Source: Grimontia indica (GTDB taxonomy: Bacteria; Pseudomonadota; Gammaproteobacteria; Enterobacterales; Vibrionaceae). From it: a stretch of DNA of 64,000 bases. The stretch covers positions 1 through 64,000 of the forward strand of contig NZ_ANFM02000014.1 in NCBI RefSeq assembly GCF_000333895.2. Direction: 5' to 3'. Positions 1-8,670 of the stretch are shown here, piece after piece. Under the pieces are notes generated by a model. That model saw only the letters and a program-made list of their open reading frames with translations, ran no database searches and was not told where the DNA came from. The first letter of the stretch is position 1; each line of letters starts with the position of its first letter. Both the position numbers and the translations under genes were made by a program.

Positions 1-119
1 GATTACGGATTACGGATTACGGATTACGGATTACGGATTACGGATTACGGATTGCGGATTGCGGATTGCGGATTGCGGATTGCGGATTGCGGATTGCGGA
101 TTGCGGATTGCGGATTGCG
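1..119. repeat. Heptanucleotide tandem array (GATTACG/GATTGCG)
   Basis: Seventeen perfect, uninterrupted 7-bp units. Units 1-7 (positions 1-49) are GATTACG and units 8-17 (50-119) are GATTGCG, so the array switches variant once, as expected if two adjacent variants each expanded by slippage. It begins at the window edge, so the true copy number is at least 17. No coding sequence crosses it inside the window. Positions 120-231 show nothing recognisable. Confidence 0.97.
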
Positions 120-231
120 ATTTTTCCAACTCCCAACAGATAACCAAGCTTTTTCCTGTATACAGTATTCCTAACTCTTTCCGTATTCCATTTCTCCTAT
201 GCTCTTTCGCTTCACCGCTCTAACCTAGGAT

Positions 232-364
232 CCTAGGACCTCGCTCTTTTCCTAGGACCTCGCTCTTTTCCTAGGACCTCGCTCTTTTCCTAGGACCTCG
301 CTCTTTTCCTAGGACCTTGCTCTTACCCTAGGACCTTGCTCTTACCCTAGGACCTCGCTCTTCC
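232..364. repeat. 19-bp tandem repeat, seven units
   Basis: Seven head-to-tail 19-bp units of the form CCTAGGACCTCGCTCTTTT. Units 1-4 are identical; units 5 and 6 read ...CCTTGCTCTTAC and unit 7 (346-364) ends ...CTCTTCC. The last two units enter the 3' end of the metallo-beta-lactamase gene and encode its final residues and its stop codon (TAA at 344-342). Each unit contains the palindrome CCTAGG. Similar CCTAGGACC sequences recur near 47.8-47.9 kb, so this belongs to a dispersed repeat family. Confidence 0.95.
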
Positions 365-1706
365 CCATCACCACCCTCTCCGCCAAATCCCGTTGTTCAA
401 CCTCGGCCGCCAGCGCTTCTTGCGCTTCGGCATCACCATGAACGATTCTGATTTCTTTAGGCTTGGTGGGAATGCCTTCTATAAATTGCAACAGTTCGCT
501 TTTGTCTGCGTGGGCTGAGTAGCCGGACATGGTGTGAATGTGGGCACTGACATCGATTTGTTGATTGTCTATTTCAACCTGTTTTTCTCCGCGTTGGAGT
601 TTGCGCCCGAGTGTTCCCCTCGCTTGATAGCCAGCTAATATCACATCGGTTCTGGCATCGGGCAGTAGTGCTTTCAGGTAATTCAAAATGCGTCCGCCAT
701 TACACATGCCACTGGCGGCGACAACAATAGCGGGCTCTCCCGTTTGCTTCAGGCGATTAACTAAAGCTTGGTGATCGCTGTGCGAATCGATGGTAATGCA
801 TTGTTCAAAAGCGAGTGGATGCCTACCCGCTTCCAATCTACTTTTCGCTTCTTTTCCCCAAAGGGCTTTGAATTCGCGATAACGGTCAGTCACTTTGGCT
901 GCCATTGGCGAATCCAGAATCACTGGGATTTTCGACCACTCGCGCTTTTCAAATTCATCCAGTTGGGTGGCAATAATAGCTTCGATATCAAACAGTAACT
1001 CTTGCGTTCTTCCGACGCTGAATGCTGGGATCAGGATGACTCCGCCATCAAGCAATGAACGGTCAATAAGGGCTTTGAGTCTTTGGGCTCTGTGTTCTAT
1101 TGATTCATGAACACCGTCACCATAGGTACTTTCGATCACCAGCACATCGGCTCTTTCAGGTGGCGTTGGGTCTGGGATTAAGGGCGTGTTGTTCGGGCCA
1201 AGGTCGCCCGAGAAGACAATCACCTCTTTGCTAGGGAGTTTCACTTCAACAAAGGCAGAGCCAAGGATATGACCTGCTGGCTGAAAACGAATATCTGCGA
1301 CCAATTGGGATTGGTGATTCGCGCTATGCCAACTGCCGTAATCGACGGGGATTGTTAGCGATTCAATGAGTTTAAGAATTCGCTGCCTATCTTTTCGCTT
1401 AAGCCCCAGTTGAAGACGAAGCGCATCGTCCAACATCATTGGAATCAACTTGGCAGTCGCCAAAGTGCAGTAGATAGGAGAGTTAAAACCTGCCGCTAGC
1501 AGCCAGGGTAGGCGTCCGATATGGTCGATGTGAGCGTGTGTAAGGATTAATGCATCTATATCATGAACATCAAATTCGATATCGAGCGGCCGTGTTTCTT
1601 CACCTTGAAACAACCCACAATCAATGAGGAGCTTTCCGCTTTCTGTGGTGAGTTGATGGCATGAGCCTGTTACGCCAGTTCTGGCGCCATGGTGGGTGAT
1701 GTGCAT
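342..1706 (-). CDS. Metallo-beta-lactamase/beta-CASP family protein (RNA-exonuclease-like)
   Basis: Predicted zinc-dependent nuclease of the beta-CASP group of the metallo-beta-lactamase superfamily (relatives of CPSF73/Ysh1). The HxHxDH zinc motif lies at residues 57-62, followed by GHILGSA, FSGDLG, ESTYGD and a C-terminal GYSAHAD motif, so the metal-binding set looks complete. I start it at the ATG at 1706, which gives the usual family N-terminus MHITHHGARTG; a TTG six codons upstream also keeps the frame open, and neither has a strong ribosome site. The last few codons and the stop lie inside the 19-bp tandem array, so the C-terminus has been rewritten by repeat DNA. Substrate unknown; RNA processing is inferred from the family only. 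Confidence 0.85.
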   Translation of the reverse strand: MHITHHGARTGVTGSCHQLTTESGKLLIDCGLFQGEETRPLDIEFDVHDIDALILTHAHIDHIGRLPWLLAAGFNSPIYCTLATAKLIPMMLDDALRLQLGLKRKDRQRILKLIESLTIPVDYGSWHSANHQSQLVADIRFQPAGHILGSAFVEVKLPSKEVIVFSGDLGPNNTPLIPDPTPPERADVLVIESTYGDGVHESIEHRAQRLKALIDRSLLDGGVILIPAFSVGRTQELLFDIEAIIATQLDEFEKREWSKIPVILDSPMAAKVTDRYREFKALWGKEAKSRLEAGRHPLAFEQCITIDSHSDHQALVNRLKQTGEPAIVVAASGMCNGGRILNYLKALLPDARTDVILAGYQARGTLGRKLQRGEKQVEIDNQQIDVSAHIHTMSGYSAHADKSELLQFIEGIPTKPKEIRIVHGDAEAQEALAAEVEQRDLAERVVMGKSEVLG

Positions 1707-1872
1707 ACTCGTTTTTTTCGGCAATGGCTTGTAAGGCCAGTCTGCCGTATATCAAGCAAGCATAAAGTGAGGAAGATTATGTGCCGGACAGAGTTGGGAA
1801 TTTAAGGTGAAACTAGAAGAGTATTTCAGAAGGGTTTCGATCAAGTGGGTAATTTAGTTTGGCGCGTTGACA

Positions 1873-1895
1873 AAGCGCTCTAATAGGGAGCGCTT
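1873..1895 (-). terminator. Hairpin after the sugar transferase gene
   Basis: Perfect 8-bp stem AAGCGCTC/GAGCGCTT with a 7-nt loop, just downstream of the initiating transferase gene on the minus strand. There is no clear T-run after it, so it may be a weak terminator or a transcript-stabilising hairpin. Confidence 0.4.
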
Positions 1896-1910
1896 CCATA
1901 GAGCATTTGA

Positions 1911-2462
1911 CTAGTTTTTGATTCTGTCGCCCGCACCACCACCAGTTGCTGTTTGAATAATATAGGTAAAGTAGAGCTTCACCGTTAGCGTTTGAATCAT
2001 CTTTTGATCCCACTCTGCAAGCAACTTGGGTGTCGACATGTCAATTTCGTTGACCTGCGCCAAGCCGGTAATTCCAGGTAAAACGTCAAAGACCCCTCTT
2101 GAATCTCGTTCAGCGATAAGCTCTTCTTGGTTAAAAAGACAAGGACGAGGACCAACTAAGCTCATCTCCCCCTTGACCACATTAATAAGCTGGGGCAATT
2201 CGTCTAACTTGGTTTTTCTCAAGAAAGCCCCTAGTTTTGTAACTGACGAAGCACTGGCAAGATGTGTCGCCACTGACGCAGTGTCGGGTGCCATAGTCCG
2301 GAATTTGATTAAGGTAAATGGCTTTTGGTTTTTGCCCACCCGGGTTTGTCGAAAGATAGGAGAACCAGTATCAAAGTAACCGATCACTGTCACGATAAGC
2401 AGCACAGGCCAAAGCAAAAGAAGCCCCATAAGGGCAAAGAAAAAGTCAAAGAGTCTTAACAT
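1911..2462 (-). CDS. Polyprenyl-phosphate sugar-1-phosphate transferase (PglC/WreU-like)
   Basis: Small (183 aa) monotopic phosphoglycosyl transferase of the bacterial sugar transferase family. These enzymes transfer a sugar-1-phosphate from a UDP-sugar to undecaprenyl phosphate at the inner membrane and so start glycan assembly. Visible features: an N-terminal re-entrant hydrophobic helix (residues about 5-28), then KFRTM, the TKLDELPQL stretch and GPRP, all typical of the family; the length matches the PglC/WreU core without the extra membrane helices of WbaP/WcaJ. It follows the reductase/epimerase gene by 21 bp and is probably co-transcribed. The neighbouring WbpM-like dehydratase and reductase suggest that QuiNAc or a related 6-deoxy-HexNAc is the first sugar; this is inference. 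Confidence 0.85.
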   Translation of the reverse strand: MLRLFDFFFALMGLLLLWPVLLIVTVIGYFDTGSPIFRQTRVGKNQKPFTLIKFRTMAPDTASVATHLASASSVTKLGAFLRKTKLDELPQLINVVKGEMSLVGPRPCLFNQEELIAERDSRGVFDVLPGITGLAQVNEIDMSTPKLLAEWDQKMIQTLTVKLYFTYIIQTATGGGAGDRIKN

Positions 2463-2483
2463 TATTTTTTCTCATAGATTACT

Positions 2484-3431
2484 TCATTTATCAGACAAAA
2501 ATGCACTAACAGTTTCATTAATGCCTTTCTCGAACGTGACGGGAGGCTTCCAGGACAAGGTGTTTAATGTATCGGTAACGTTTAATTGCAGATTGCCACA
2601 GAGGCGATCGGACAAATGGGATTTCCCCAACACTTTAGCGCTCAATTCTATCAAGCTCTGCGGAATTGGAATAAGGCGGGCAGGTCTGGACATACTATCA
2701 GCTATTTGCTGCATCAGGCGTGTTGTCGAAACGTCATCGTTATCGGACACCAAGAATGTTTTGTTGGCTGCATTCGGGTGTTCGCAACAGGTCATAATGA
2801 GCGAGACGAGGTTGTCTATATATACCAGGCTACGTTGGTTATCAATCGCACCAAATGGGAGCGGTATGCCTTTGCGCATGAGCTTCATCATTGATTCGAA
2901 GTTAGCTTTGACACCTGGCCCATAAACCAAAGGGGGTCGTATGATCACCACTTCCATTCCCGTTTCTTCAGCTATCTCCCTCAGGCCAATTTCAGCTTCA
3001 TATTTGCTCAAGCCGTAGGGATCTGTCGGGGAATCAGCCAAAGTAGGTTCAAATGCTCCGCCTTTTTCGGTTTTCTCACCATTAACTTTAATGGAGCTGA
3101 TAAAGACGAAACGCTTAACGCCACTTTGGGCGGCCTGCCGAGCAAGGTTTAGTGTACCTAAGGTGTTAACTTCCCGATAAGAAGCCAAAACATCTTCAGG
3201 GCTTTGGGATTCTGTCATTTGGTGAACACGAGCGGCGCAATGAACAACCACGTCTACACCAGTTAATGCGCCAGACCAGTCTGTATCACCATCAATCTGA
3301 GTCACAAACTGCCATTCGGCATTTTCAGTCGCGCTGCGTGACTGGTAAACAGAATGCCACCCCAAGGATTTTCCAGCTTCAACAACCCGTCTTCCTACAA
3401 AGCCGCTACCACCGGTCACAAAAAACTTCAC
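2484..3431 (-). CDS. NAD-dependent epimerase/reductase (WbpV/WreQ-like)
   Basis: Extended short-chain dehydrogenase/reductase. The Rossmann motif TGGSGFVG sits directly at the N-terminus and the YGLSKYEAE catalytic Tyr-x3-Lys follows. I start it at GTG 3431 because that puts the glycine-rich loop at residue 6, as in the family; an in-frame upstream start at 3539 would add 36 residues with no homology I recognise. A TATAAT sequence at 3559-3554 on this strand favours a leader running to 3431. It could be a 4-epimerase, but lying between a sugar-1-phosphate transferase and a WbpM-type 4,6-dehydratase it fits better as the 4-keto reductase that completes UDP-QuiNAc or UDP-FucNAc. Confidence 0.78.
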   Translation of the reverse strand: MKFFVTGGSGFVGRRVVEAGKSLGWHSVYQSRSATENAEWQFVTQIDGDTDWSGALTGVDVVVHCAARVHQMTESQSPEDVLASYREVNTLGTLNLARQAAQSGVKRFVFISSIKVNGEKTEKGGAFEPTLADSPTDPYGLSKYEAEIGLREIAEETGMEVVIIRPPLVYGPGVKANFESMMKLMRKGIPLPFGAIDNQRSLVYIDNLVSLIMTCCEHPNAANKTFLVSDNDDVSTTRLMQQIADSMSRPARLIPIPQSLIELSAKVLGKSHLSDRLCGNLQLNVTDTLNTLSWKPPVTFEKGINETVSAFLSDK

Positions 3432-3578
3432 TGTTTCACTTACTCTAGGTCTTAAAACGCACGATTCTAGCATGAGACAGTGGCGGGCAGCATCAAACAT
3501 CCCTAAAATGTCCGCATACTTGGCTTGCTGCTCCACCATCGACTCATTTTAAAATTATAACGAGAACCACAACGCCGA
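3432..3578. promoter_or_regulatory. Divergent promoter region of the priming module
   Basis: Sequence between the reductase gene (minus) and the dehydratase gene (plus). It contains an AT-rich core, TTTTAAAATTATAA around 3547-3560, with TATAAT readable on the minus strand (3559-3554). No convincing -35 box was seen on either strand and there is no ops element here, so this half of the locus may not be under the RfaH control that governs the big operon. Confidence 0.4.
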
Positions 3579-5462
3579 ATGTTTACACCGATTCAGTTAC
3601 TCCTCAGTGCACAGCGACAAAATAAACGAATTATCAGCATTATTTATGACTTGATAGCCGTGACTTTTTCGCTGTATTTCGCACTGGCATTAAGGCTCGA
3701 TACACTAAATGTTCCTTTTGGCATGTCTGAAATGGCATGCTTAGCAGTCACTATCTGCGTAACGATTCTTTGCTTCATTAAACTCGGCATGTACAGGGCG
3801 ATACTCCGCTATATGATGATGCCTGCAATAGGCAATATCCTTATAGCTGTCGTGCTTTCTTCTGTTACTCTTGCGCTGAGTGGTTTTTTCTTACAGGCAT
3901 TTATCCCAAGAAGCGTTCCATTTATTTACGCTGGTTTGGCGATGCTGATGCTTGGCGCTCCCCGCATTATCATCAGAACCATTTACTACCACTACTATCG
4001 TCGCCAAAAGCCCAATGTATTTATCTATGGCGCTGGTAGTACAGGAAGAGAACTGGCTTATGCGCTCATTCAAGGCGATGAATACCATCCAGTCGTTTTT
4101 TTAGACGATGACCCCAAAAAGTACAGGCAAATCATTACAGGTGTAAAGGTCCACTCTGCAGACGAATTCGACCGTTTAAAATCACTTTACCAACCTGTAA
4201 AGCTGCTTCTTGCTATCAACAATATTAAAAAAGGCGATCGTTTACGTTTGCTCGACAAGCTTTCAACATGGCCCATTGAAGTTCAGTCTGTTCCTTCAGT
4301 GGAGGATATCGCAGCTGGCAAGGCGCTAGCCACAGACGTTAGAGATCTCGATATTGCCGATTTGCTTGGAAGGCAGGCAGTTGAACCTGATTTAGATCTA
4401 CTTCGCGAGAATATTTCGGGGAAAAATGTTCTGGTTACCGGTGCTGGTGGTTCTATTGGCTCAGAGCTTTGTCGCCAAATCATATCTCAATCTCCGGCCA
4501 AACTTGTTCTTTTCGAGCTTAACGAGTACAACCTTTACTCTATCCATCAAGAACTCACTTCTCTTGCTCGACGCCAGAATATCAACCTCGAGATAGTGGC
4601 TGCTTTAGGCTCGGTTCAAAAAGAAAACAGAATGACAAAATTGATGGTCAACAATGCCATTGATACGGTTTATCATTCAGCTGCGTATAAGCATGTCCCT
4701 TTAGTAGAAGACAATATTATTGAGGGAATTCGCAATAACGTATTTGGTACCCTCCATTGTGCGAATGCGGCGATAGAGGCCGGCGTTAAAAATTTCACCC
4801 TGATTTCGACCGATAAAGCCGTTCGCCCTACCAATATAATGGGTGCCAGCAAGCGAATGGCCGAATTAGTTCTCCAAGCTCTTGCCGATAAGGGAACATC
4901 GACTTGTTTCACTATGGTTCGTTTTGGGAACGTATTGGGTTCTTCGGGATCTGTAGTGCCTCTATTTAAAAGGCAGATTCGCGAAGGAGGTCCAGTCACC
5001 GTTACTCACCCGGATATTATCCGCTACTTCATGTTGATTCCTGAGGCAGCGCAGTTAGTTATCCAAGCTGGTGCAATGGGACACAATGGCCAGGTTTTCG
5101 TGCTTGATATGGGAGAGCCTGTCAAAATCGTGGATCTCGCAAAACGAATGATCAGCCTAATGGGTATGAAAGAATTTTATGATGGTGACCATGAGAGTGG
5201 TGACATAGAAATTCGATTTACCGGCCTAAGGCCGGGCGAAAAACTCTTCGAAGAGCTCTTAATCGGTGAGAATGTTCAAGGTACAAGCCATCAGAAAATC
5301 ATGACCGCTTGTGAAGACAAGCTATCTTGGGAAGAGATGCATACGCTACTCGAAAAGCTGGACGTTTGTTGTCATAATTTCGATGTGGAATGTATCAAGA
5401 CTATCCTACTTACTGCACCAACTGGCTATAAACCAACGCCCCTAAAATCCAAGAGTAATTAA
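3579..5462 (+). CDS. UDP-HexNAc 4,6-dehydratase, WbpM/PglF family
   Basis: Membrane-anchored nucleotide-sugar dehydratase of 627 aa, the usual length for the long WbpM/PglF/CapD group. Four hydrophobic N-terminal helices (residues about 18-130) are followed by a first Rossmann-like domain (GAGSTGRE near 151) and the catalytic SDR domain (GAGGSIGSE near 288). The active-site STDKA stretch is at 410-414 and the unusual Met-x3-Lys catalytic pair at M421/K425, where Met replaces the common Tyr; this is diagnostic of the WbpM type. It converts UDP-GlcNAc to the 4-keto-6-deoxy intermediate for QuiNAc/FucNAc-type or amino sugars. Its stop overlaps the next start by 1 nt (TAATG). Confidence 0.9.
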   Translation: MFTPIQLLLSAQRQNKRIISIIYDLIAVTFSLYFALALRLDTLNVPFGMSEMACLAVTICVTILCFIKLGMYRAILRYMMMPAIGNILIAVVLSSVTLALSGFFLQAFIPRSVPFIYAGLAMLMLGAPRIIIRTIYYHYYRRQKPNVFIYGAGSTGRELAYALIQGDEYHPVVFLDDDPKKYRQIITGVKVHSADEFDRLKSLYQPVKLLLAINNIKKGDRLRLLDKLSTWPIEVQSVPSVEDIAAGKALATDVRDLDIADLLGRQAVEPDLDLLRENISGKNVLVTGAGGSIGSELCRQIISQSPAKLVLFELNEYNLYSIHQELTSLARRQNINLEIVAALGSVQKENRMTKLMVNNAIDTVYHSAAYKHVPLVEDNIIEGIRNNVFGTLHCANAAIEAGVKNFTLISTDKAVRPTNIMGASKRMAELVLQALADKGTSTCFTMVRFGNVLGSSGSVVPLFKRQIREGGPVTVTHPDIIRYFMLIPEAAQLVIQAGAMGHNGQVFVLDMGEPVKIVDLAKRMISLMGMKEFYDGDHESGDIEIRFTGLRPGEKLFEELLIGENVQGTSHQKIMTACEDKLSWEEMHTLLEKLDVCCHNFDVECIKTILLTAPTGYKPTPLKSKSN

Positions 5463-6559
5463 TGAAAATTCTACACGTCTACAGGACTTGCTACCCGGAA
5501 ACCAAGGGCGGACTTGAGCAAGCGATCCGTTATATTTGTAAAGGCAGTACTGATAACGGATATGAAAATACGATCTTGACCCTCGGGGACGAAGATAAAG
5601 AATACGAATTTGAAGGCACTCGGATTATTGTTGTTAAAAAACAATGGGAAGTGTCTTCGAACGGCTTTTCTCTCAAACTTATCAATAAGTTTCGTACCCT
5701 ATCTCAGGAACATGACGTTATCCACTACCAGTATCCTTGGCCAACAGGCGATCTGTTGAGCTTATTTGCGGCAAAGAAGCCGACATTGGTAAGTTACCAG
5801 TCTGATATCGTTAAGCAGAAGCTGCTAAAGCTTATTTATCGCCCGCTTGAGCTTGTCTTTCTAAGTAAAGTGGGTCGCATTGTTGCTAGCTCTCCGCAAT
5901 ATGCGGCCAGCAGCATTAACCTGCAGCAGTTTTCGGAGAAAGTCGACGTTATTCCACTAGGTATTGATGAGTCAACCTACCCAGAGGTTACACAAGAAAA
6001 GTTGGAAGAATGGCGCGCAGCTGTTGGTGAGGGCTTCTTTTTGTTCGTTGGCGTATTGCGCTACTACAAAGGGCTTCAGTACTTACTTGAGGCTGCAAAG
6101 ATTAGCGGCTTGCCCGTTGTGATTGCAGGCGATGGCCCAGAAAAAACGGCTCTCGAGCAGTACATTCAAGAGAATAACCTAACCAACGTTAAAATGGTCG
6201 GGTTTATTGAAGAAGATGACAAAGTGGCACTGCATCATCTTTCAAAAGCTTTTGTTTTCCCATCTCATCTTCGCTCAGAGGCATTTGGTATTTCTCTGGT
6301 TGAAGCTCAACTATACGGAAAGTCTATCGTAAGTTGTGATATTGGTACTGGCTCCTCTTATGTAAACATCCACATGGAGACAGGTTTGCAAGTACCAGGG
6401 GCTGACTCAAAAGCATTTGCGGAAGCAATGGATACTATTGACAAGGATCCTGAGTTGGCTCGTAGGCTGGGACAAAATGCGAGAAAACGCTTTGAGGAAA
6501 ACTTTACCTCAAAGCGTTATGCAGACAGTTATCTTTCGCTATATCAATCGCTCAGCTAA
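5462..6559 (+). CDS. Glycosyltransferase, GT4 family
   Basis: GT-B-fold retaining glycosyltransferase (365 aa). The N-terminal acceptor domain starts MKILHVYRTCYPETKGG; the C-terminal donor domain carries VGVLRYYKG, IAGDGPEK and the EAFGISLVEAQ motif that includes the EX7E element of GT4. It resembles WbpZ/WbaZ-like O-antigen transferases. It is translationally coupled to the dehydratase gene and is convergent with the last gene of the ops operon; the two stop codons lie in one shared palindrome. The donor sugar cannot be read from sequence; GDP-rhamnose made in this locus is one possibility. Confidence 0.85.
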   Translation: MKILHVYRTCYPETKGGLEQAIRYICKGSTDNGYENTILTLGDEDKEYEFEGTRIIVVKKQWEVSSNGFSLKLINKFRTLSQEHDVIHYQYPWPTGDLLSLFAAKKPTLVSYQSDIVKQKLLKLIYRPLELVFLSKVGRIVASSPQYAASSINLQQFSEKVDVIPLGIDESTYPEVTQEKLEEWRAAVGEGFFLFVGVLRYYKGLQYLLEAAKISGLPVVIAGDGPEKTALEQYIQENNLTNVKMVGFIEEDDKVALHHLSKAFVFPSHLRSEAFGISLVEAQLYGKSIVSCDIGTGSSYVNIHMETGLQVPGADSKAFAEAMDTIDKDPELARRLGQNARKRFEENFTSKRYADSYLSLYQSLS

Positions 6560-6574
6560 TTTACATTAGCTGAG
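6551..6574. terminator. Shared convergent terminator palindrome
   Basis: Perfect 10-bp arms CTCAGCTAAT and ATTAGCTGAG around a 4-nt loop. The left arm holds the stop codons of both convergent glycosyltransferase genes (TAA 6557-6559 on plus, TAG 6558-6556 on minus). On the plus strand it is followed by GTTTCTTTT, a plausible terminator tail; the minus strand lacks a T-run. Confidence 0.65.
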
Positions 6575-7794
6575 GTTTCTTTTGATATTTCGGACAATCG
6601 ATCAAGCACTTGCTCAGTCGTATTCTTCCATTTGAAAGTAGCAGCGCGAGCCAAACCTTTCGCTGCTACTTCTTCCCTTGCTACATCATCCGTAATCATT
6701 TGATTCAGTGCATCGCAGATTGATTGCTCGGAATATGGGTCCACATGGACTGCACTATCACCCGAAACTTCTGCAGTTGCACCCACACCGGAAGTAATGA
6801 CCGCAACGCCTGACGCCATAGCCTCGACTACTGGTAGACCAAATCCTTCATACAGTGACGGATAAGCAAATACCTTTGCTGAAGCATAAAGAGCCTTAAG
6901 ATCAGAATCCGATAGGTAACCTGTGATAATGATTTCTTTTGCAGCGACAAGCTCTTTAGCTTCAGCCATGAGATCTGCATTCATCCAACCATGGTCTCCA
7001 ACTAAAACCAAAGGACATTGCTTTCTCGTTTCCTGTGGTAGCAGTTTGAAGCCAGATACAAGACGTTTAAGGTTCTTGCGTGGTTCTAGTGTTGCTACAG
7101 ATAACGTAAAGCCTTTGTACTCAAGACCAAATTTTTTGAGCACTTTGTTACAGTTATCTTTCTCTTGCGGTTTAAACGCATCAGAAACTGCTAGGTGAAC
7201 TGTAGATGTCTTACCTTTGCTTTCTGGGAAGTTCTTGTGCATTTCTTCCAAGATGAAATCTGAGTCCACAATAATGTGGGCAGAGTTTTTAATTGATTCC
7301 ACCATGTTAACTTTCAGATAATCAACACGTTCTCTTGGGTGAAATTCTGGGTATGTCACAAAAGATAGGTCATGCACTGTTGTCAGAATTGGACCACTAT
7401 ATTTGAAGGGAATATAGTTAGGCTCGAAGTATACATAGCCTTGCCCTGCCAGTTCGTTCAACTTGGAAGAAACTCGATGCTGAAAGTACGCACTGCGCAG
7501 TCGGTATGTTCCCGGAATGAATCGAATCATTTCAATAATTCGACGCTTTAGGGTCTTCTTATTCATTACTGCATTTTTCGTTTCAGCATCAGATGCGCCA
7601 TCTTCCGCGTCTGAAGCAGGTGCAACGAACGTATCTACAATCTCACGCAGTTCAGGCTTTTGAATAAACCTACCTGGGTGGAAACCAACAACATCTACGT
7701 CATTTTCCAAAAGAGTCTGCAAAATATTTAGCGTGTAGTAACCAATACCAGTCAGTGGGTACCTAATAGGCGTGATATTAATTAGAACTTTCAT
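6556..7794 (-). CDS. Glycosyltransferase, GT4 family (WbpY/mannosyltransferase-like)
   Basis: Retaining GT-B glycosyltransferase of 412 aa, last gene of the RfaH/ops operon. The N-terminus (MKVLINITPIRYPLTGIGYY) has the glycine-rich acceptor-domain loop; the donor domain has SVATLEPRKNL and YEGFGLPVVEAMASG, the EX7E-type catalytic region. This profile is seen in mannosyl- and D-rhamnosyltransferases such as WbpY. It overlaps the upstream rmd gene by 17 bp, which links it to GDP-D-rhamnose use. Assignment to rhamnose is inference from context. Confidence 0.85.
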   Translation of the reverse strand: MKVLINITPIRYPLTGIGYYTLNILQTLLENDVDVVGFHPGRFIQKPELREIVDTFVAPASDAEDGASDAETKNAVMNKKTLKRRIIEMIRFIPGTYRLRSAYFQHRVSSKLNELAGQGYVYFEPNYIPFKYSGPILTTVHDLSFVTYPEFHPRERVDYLKVNMVESIKNSAHIIVDSDFILEEMHKNFPESKGKTSTVHLAVSDAFKPQEKDNCNKVLKKFGLEYKGFTLSVATLEPRKNLKRLVSGFKLLPQETRKQCPLVLVGDHGWMNADLMAEAKELVAAKEIIITGYLSDSDLKALYASAKVFAYPSLYEGFGLPVVEAMASGVAVITSGVGATAEVSGDSAVHVDPYSEQSICDALNQMITDDVAREEVAAKGLARAATFKWKNTTEQVLDRLSEISKETSANVN

Positions 7795-8650
7795 TGTTTA
7801 AGAAAACCTCTTTGAGTGTTTCTTTTAAAGGTTTTGATGGGGTAAATCCAATAAGAGACTGCAGCTTGGTATTGTCACCATTTAGGGCTTTGATCTCATT
7901 GCTACGAACAAACTCGGGATTCACTTCTACTGCGATTGAATAGCCGGCTATGTCTTCCATCGTCTTAATGATAGACTCCAAAGAATGAAGGCTTCCAGAA
8001 CAAACGTTTACGGTTTCTGACGTCGCCCCACTCTCCATTAGCTTTACATAGACTTTTGCTACGTCAGTCACGTCGCTAAAGTCTCTAGACACATCGGTAT
8101 TACCCAATTGGATAACTTTTTTTCCATCACGGAAATGTTTGACGATTTTAGGTACAAGGAAATGTTCAGCTTGGCCAATACCTGTGTAGTTAAACGGCCT
8201 GGTGATAATAATCGGTAGACGGCCAAACCATGTACGTACCATATACTCCATCGCCAGTTTACTCATCGCGTAATGATTAACAGGACCAGGGGCTTGCTCC
8301 TCGCCAATATTAATGGCGTTTTTAGGGTTGCCATAGATATTTGCGCTGCTCGCAATGACTAGCTTCTTAATTGGCAAGCCTAATTCATGTATTGCTTCAA
8401 GAATGTTAAGAGTGCCAAAAACATTCACATCGTAAAGCGCTTTTTGATCAGAGTGCTGAACAAATGACAATGCTGCCAAATGGATGACATACGCCGGATT
8501 TAAGCGTTCGATCTCTAATTTTACGCTTTGTTTGTCAGTGATATCGCATTCTGACGAGAGCCCAACAACGGCGTACCCATTATCTCTAAGCTCTTTTTCC
8601 ACATGCTTTCCAGTAAAACCGGAGAGCCCTGTCACGAGTACCGTTTTCAT
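7778..8650 (-). CDS. rmd: GDP-6-deoxy-4-keto-hexose reductase (Rmd-like)
   Basis: Short-chain dehydrogenase/reductase of 290 aa with TGLSGFTG at the N-terminus, a Ser-rich SSANIYG segment and the YAMSKLAME catalytic Tyr-x3-Lys. With Gmd encoded just upstream it should reduce GDP-4-keto-6-deoxymannose to GDP-D-rhamnose, the donor for A-band-like polysaccharides. A fucose-type synthase (Fcl) is less likely because of the small size and the NYTGIGQ segment typical of Rmd. An intrinsic terminator lies only 20 bp upstream of its start, leaving no room for a separate promoter, so expression depends on read-through from gmd. Confidence 0.75.
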   Translation of the reverse strand: MKTVLVTGLSGFTGKHVEKELRDNGYAVVGLSSECDITDKQSVKLEIERLNPAYVIHLAALSFVQHSDQKALYDVNVFGTLNILEAIHELGLPIKKLVIASSANIYGNPKNAINIGEEQAPGPVNHYAMSKLAMEYMVRTWFGRLPIIITRPFNYTGIGQAEHFLVPKIVKHFRDGKKVIQLGNTDVSRDFSDVTDVAKVYVKLMESGATSETVNVCSGSLHSLESIIKTMEDIAGYSIAVEVNPEFVRSNEIKALNGDNTKLQSLIGFTPSKPLKETLKEVFLNNESSN

Positions 8651-8670
8651 CTATCTATCTCATGAAAAAA

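Noticed and set aside
1-364. CRISPR-like arrays
   Set aside because: Units of 7 and 19 bp are directly adjacent with no spacers and there are no cas genes nearby.
3432-3539. 36-residue N-terminal extension of the SDR reductase/epimerase
   Set aside because: It precedes a glycine-rich loop that should be at the protein start and shows no similarity; GTG 3431 preferred.
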